In this document: positions 33,647 to 36,135 of the stretch, piece by piece
Position numbering within the stretch: position 1 is the first letter of the stretch
Layout: each line of letters begins with the position of its first letter
Source: Bacteroidaceae bacterium
Lineage (GTDB): Bacteria > Bacteroidota > Bacteroidia > Bacteroidales > Bacteroidaceae
DNA: 36,135 nt
NCBI GenBank assembly: GCA_017448965.1
Contig: JAFSKK010000025.1
Span: 1 to 36,135 of the forward strand
Direction of reading: 5' to 3'
Notes under the pieces: model-generated
What the model saw: the letters and a program-made list of their open reading frames with translations, nothing else
The model's database searches: none
Told to the model about the DNA's origin: nothing
Translations under genes and position numbers: made by a program

Positions 33647-34549
33647 TCACTGTTTCTCCCGTTCCTGCCGTTTGAGCCATGCCTCTTTTGTGCGGCTCCA
33701 ACGTTTGTGGCTCCAGAGCCACATTTCGGGGTGCTGGCGGATGTCCTCTTCGAGCATTTGGAAGTAGCGGTCGGTGAGGGTGGTTTCGGGCACGTTGGCG
33801 GGGTGATCCTCCATCGGCACGACTTCCAGATGGTAGTAGCCGCGTTTGGGGCGGGTCATGCGGCCGTAGGTCATGAAGGCGTCCACCTTGCGGGCGATGT
33901 GCTCGGCACCGATGAAGACGGCGGTTTCGTGGTTGAGGAAGGGTACGAAGTGGTGGATGCTGCTCCAGTTGGGTTGCTGGTCGCTGATGAAGCCAATGGT
34001 GTAGTTCTTGTTCTCGCGTTTCAGTTGCAGGATGCGTCGGAAGGTGTCGCGCATTTTGATGTTCACGCCGCCGTATTGTCCGCGCAGGTCGTAGAAGAGT
34101 TTGTCCATCACCTTGTTGCGGAGCCGATGGTAGATTTGTCCCGATGTGCCCCAAGGCTGCATGCTGTAGTTGATGGAGGCAATCCACTCCCAGTTGCCGA
34201 AGTGGCTCAGGTAGAAGAAGTGGAGGGGTTGTCCTGCCTCGTGGCGTTTCTTGATTTCTTCAAGTCCGCTGAAGGTCATGCGGCGCATGGTCTCCTCTTT
34301 CGACATGGAGAGCATTTTGATGTCTTCCACGAAGTTGTCGCAGAACTGGTGGTAGAATTTCCGCTCAATCTCTTTCAGTTCCTTCTCTGACTTCTCAGGG
34401 AAGGCGGTGCGCAGGTTCTCGCGCACTACTTTGGTGCGGTAGGTCTTGCTGACGAACAGGCACAGGAAGTCGGAGATGGCGTATAGGATGGGGAAGGGGA
34501 GCAGGCTGATCGTCCAGAGGATTCCTCTGACAAATTTGTATTGGAACAT
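33647..34549 (-). CDS. lysophospholipid/lipid A-type acyltransferase (LpxL/HtrB family)
   Basis: 300 aa from ATG 34549; the open frame continues upstream, but that part overlaps the glycosyltransferase gene out of frame. The N-terminal hydrophobic segment (about 8-33) anchors it to the inner membrane. The catalytic HX4E motif is HFGNWEW (His116, Glu121). It adds secondary acyl chains to lipid A. It follows a family 9 glycosyltransferase by 47 bases, consistent with joint work on lipopolysaccharide. Confidence 0.92.
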   Translation of the reverse strand: MFQYKFVRGILWTISLLPFPILYAISDFLCLFVSKTYRTKVVRENLRTAFPEKSEKELKEIERKFYHQFCDNFVEDIKMLSMSKEETMRRMTFSGLEEIKKRHEAGQPLHFFYLSHFGNWEWIASINYSMQPWGTSGQIYHRLRNKVMDKLFYDLRGQYGGVNIKMRDTFRRILQLKRENKNYTIGFISDQQPNWSSIHHFVPFLNHETAVFIGAEHIARKVDAFMTYGRMTRPKRGYYHLEVVPMEDHPANVPETTLTDRYFQMLEEDIRQHPEMWLWSHKRWSRTKEAWLKRQEREKQ

Positions 34550-34596
34550 ACGGTCGTTTTTATTTAAGTTTTTGAAGTTACCGGTTCGCTCAGAAG

Positions 34597-35670
34597 TTAA
34601 AGACGTATCATTCTGAGTGCCGCTTGGGCAACGGTGTCGGCGGCGATGTCCATGCATCGCAGGTCGCCGAAATGGCAAGGTGTCTTGCCGTAGATGGAGC
34701 AGGGTCGGCAGGGCAGGTCGAGTCCGATTTCGCTTTCGGGCTTTTGCTGATAGCCGGAGAATCCCGCTTTGGGATGGGTGGCTCCCCAGATGGAGAGGAC
34801 GGGGATGCCGAAGATGGAAGCGATGTGCATGTTGGCCGAATCCATCGAAATCATGAGGTCGAGCCTGGACATGAGGAGCATCTCGTTTTTCAATCCGTGG
34901 AGTTTGCCGCAGACGCTGACCACAGAGCCTGATTGTGCAGCCTTCTTGTAGTCGCGTTCCCAGCATGTGAGGGTGGTGGCCTCTTTGTCGCCTGCTCCGA
35001 ACAGGAACACCTTGCATCCGGCATCGGCCAGTTGGTTCACCACTTGCTGCATGCGGTGGAGCGGATATATTTTCTGCGGATGTGCGGCAAAGGGTGCCAC
35101 ACCCACCCAGCGTTCCGTCTCACCCTTGTGGCCAGCCACATTTCTGATGGCGGTGAAACTCTCGCTGCGCAGGTTGGGACGGACGGGTTGCGTGAGGTCG
35201 ATGTCCAGTTTCAGTTGGCGGAACACCTCGGCATAGCGCTCCCGCATGGGTTTCAGGGCAGCGTGTGTCTGTCCGTGCCCAATCAGTTCCTTCTTCTCCT
35301 TGCGCCCCTTGTCAATCACCGCCACACGTGTGCCGCCCATCGCGAATCGTGTGCGCAGGAACTTCGAGCGAAGCACATCGTGCAGGTCGGCCACCGCGTC
35401 GAAATTCCCTTTCTTCAGTTGGCTATAGAGCCGTGAGAGGCCGAGGATTCCCTCGTATTGGGTGAAATCGATGCCCTCTACTTGTACATTGGCAGGCAAC
35501 CACTCGAACAAGGGCACAAAGCGGGTGCGCGTCAGCATCGTGATGCGCAAGTCGGGGTGCTGGGTGGCCAGTGCATGCAGCACCGGCACCGTCATAGCCG
35601 CATCGCCCATCGCGCTGAAACGCATGACGAGCAGCCGCTTGATCGTGTGGTCTTTGTGTGAGCCAAACAT
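34597..35670 (-). CDS. glycosyltransferase family 9 (heptosyltransferase-like)
   Basis: 357 aa. N-terminal LLVMRFSAMGDAAMTVPVLHAL is the family 9 acceptor-side motif, and SMDSANMHIASIFGIPVLSIWGATHP is the donor-side motif with the conserved Asp and His. FLFGAGDKEA also fits. A Cys cluster near the end (CRPCSIYGKTPCHFGDLRC) is usual in this Bacteroidetes branch. It adds a heptose-like sugar to the lipopolysaccharide core. Promoter -7 element at 35694-35701. Confidence 0.92.
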   Translation of the reverse strand: MFGSHKDHTIKRLLVMRFSAMGDAAMTVPVLHALATQHPDLRITMLTRTRFVPLFEWLPANVQVEGIDFTQYEGILGLSRLYSQLKKGNFDAVADLHDVLRSKFLRTRFAMGGTRVAVIDKGRKEKKELIGHGQTHAALKPMRERYAEVFRQLKLDIDLTQPVRPNLRSESFTAIRNVAGHKGETERWVGVAPFAAHPQKIYPLHRMQQVVNQLADAGCKVFLFGAGDKEATTLTCWERDYKKAAQSGSVVSVCGKLHGLKNEMLLMSRLDLMISMDSANMHIASIFGIPVLSIWGATHPKAGFSGYQQKPESEIGLDLPCRPCSIYGKTPCHFGDLRCMDIAADTVAQAALRMIRL

Positions 35671-35693
35671 GATATCTGTCTGTGAATCGGGTG

Positions 35694-35701
35694 CAAAGGT
35701 A
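35694..35701 (-). promoter_or_regulatory. -7 element of the glycosyltransferase gene
   Basis: TACCTTTGCACCCGATTC on the minus strand, the same 18 bases as at the typA promoter, ending about 14 bases before the leader reaches the ATG at 35670. Confidence 0.65.
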
Positions 35702-35802
35702 CGAAAAAACTATGGAAAGAATGATAAAATAAGATGATTAAAGTTGGGTACGTCGATAAAAACCACAGATGACACCAATTGAAAGGATTTTGGTACGCTA
35801 AA

Positions 35803-35910
35803 TGTTACAAATGTTACACACCCAGTGTTACATGTGTAACACACCCACTGTTACAAGTGTAACACTGGAACTGTTACAGATGTAACATAAAAGTATTCAA
35901 AAATGTTACA
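35803..35910. promoter_or_regulatory. array of TGTTACA/TGTAACA palindromes at 23-bp period
   Basis: Three copies of TGTTACA-NN-TGTAACA start at 35826, 35849 and 35872, exactly 23 bp apart, with spacers TG, AG and GA. Single TGTTACA half-sites flank them at 35803, 35812 and 35904. The cores read TACAnnTGTA, the operator consensus of BlaI/MecI/CopY repressors. The gene they would serve is probably beyond 36135. In 35671-36135 I see no protein gene. Confidence 0.6.
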
Positions 35911-35944
35911 ATTTCAACTTTCGGAAGTGTTCAACTTGTTCATT

Positions 35945-36129
35945 TTAACACGAATTACACAAATTTTCACAAAACTATGCAGCGAGAATTTATGACACAA
36001 AGCACCTTCTGTGCTACGAATTGCACTAATGCCATCCGGATGGTTCGTGAAATTCGTTGCCGTCCACGGCTTCGAGTAATAGGAATACCGTCCGCATGGT
36101 TTCGTATCAATTCGTGAAATTCGTGTTAA
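35945..36129. repeat. inverted-repeat element with internal palindromes
   Basis: TTAACACGAATT (35945-35956) and AATTCGTGTTAA (36118-36129) form perfect 12-bp ends of a 185-bp block. Inside are a hairpin AGCAC/GTGCT (36001-36015), a perfect palindrome CCATCCGGATGG (36032-36043), and a direct repeat TTCGTGAAATTCGT (36043-36056 and 36111-36124). It looks like a dispersed non-coding Bacteroidetes repeat or MITE. Confidence 0.55.
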
Positions 36130-36135
36130 GATAAA

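Noticed and set aside
34550-35017. N-terminal extension of the acyltransferase
   Set aside because: The extended frame overlaps the glycosyltransferase gene out of frame and reads as low-complexity; the hydrophobic anchor and family N-terminus begin at ATG 34549.
35803-35910. CRISPR-like array
   Set aside because: Repeats are only 16 bp with 7-bp gaps, palindromic, and no cas genes are present.

Overview
The window looks like chromosomal DNA of a member of the Bacteroidales, most probably a Prevotella-like gut or oral species. The reasons are Bacteroidetes-type promoters (TAnnTTTG at -7) before nearly every transcription unit, few Shine-Dalgarno sequences, an acpP-fabF-rnc operon, a GH3-family gene next to an Ig-like lipoprotein gene, a DUF3244-like secreted protein and a TPR/HTH membrane regulator. 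The species is an inference.

Layout. (1) 1-4454: a minus-strand accessory unit with a TPR/coiled-coil/HTH membrane regulator, a small DUF3244-like secreted protein, a papain-like cysteine-peptidase candidate, a single-pass membrane protein coupled to it by ATGA, and an unrecognised small ORF. (2) 4476-8208: Ig-like lipoprotein and GH3-family protein. (3) About 8375-17243: an 8.9-kb integrative mobilizable element bounded by near-identical 19-bp direct repeats. It carries a tyrosine integrase, a RhuM-like small protein, a candidate oriT, a MobV relaxase, a secreted trypsin-like/TPR protease, a solitary 5S rRNA-like gene, a tiny membrane-protein ORF with two in-frame amber codons, and a KilA-N protein paired with an unknown protein whose C-terminus resembles BECR-fold nucleases. 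(4) 17408-22435: housekeeping genes rnc, fabF, acpP, typA and rpsO. (5) 22543-24290: a LytTR regulator, an FHA/zinc-ribbon membrane protein and a secreted caspase-like protease in one operon. (6) 24532-25229: a PIN-domain toxin-antitoxin pair. (7) 25303-29076: a complete diversity-generating retroelement (DGR). It has two tandem sulfatase-modifying-factor/C-type-lectin-fold targets (the first frameshifted), an HRDC accessory protein, a reverse transcriptase and an adenine-rich template repeat overlapping the end of the RT gene. (8) 29293-33406: an operon for an EF-hand-like acidic protein, an FHA/zinc-ribbon protein, a PP2C phosphatase and a membrane Ser/Thr kinase with MORN repeats. (9) 33647-35670: a lipid A-type acyltransferase and a family 9 glycosyltransferase. 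(10) 35671-36135: non-coding DNA with a three-fold palindromic operator-like array and an inverted-repeat element.

How parts may work together. The DGR is the clearest special system: the RT copies the template repeat at 28947-29076 with errors at adenines and the copy replaces the 3' end of the target gene at 27193-27322. Eleven of the twelve template/target differences are at template adenines. The DGR and PIN pair lie between two signalling operons that share FHA and zinc-ribbon proteins and include a caspase-like protease and a kinase/phosphatase pair. That suggests, without proving, that the diversified surface or periplasmic binder is part of a recognition-to-response pathway. The mobilizable element holds two further oddities, the 5S-like RNA and the double-amber ORF.
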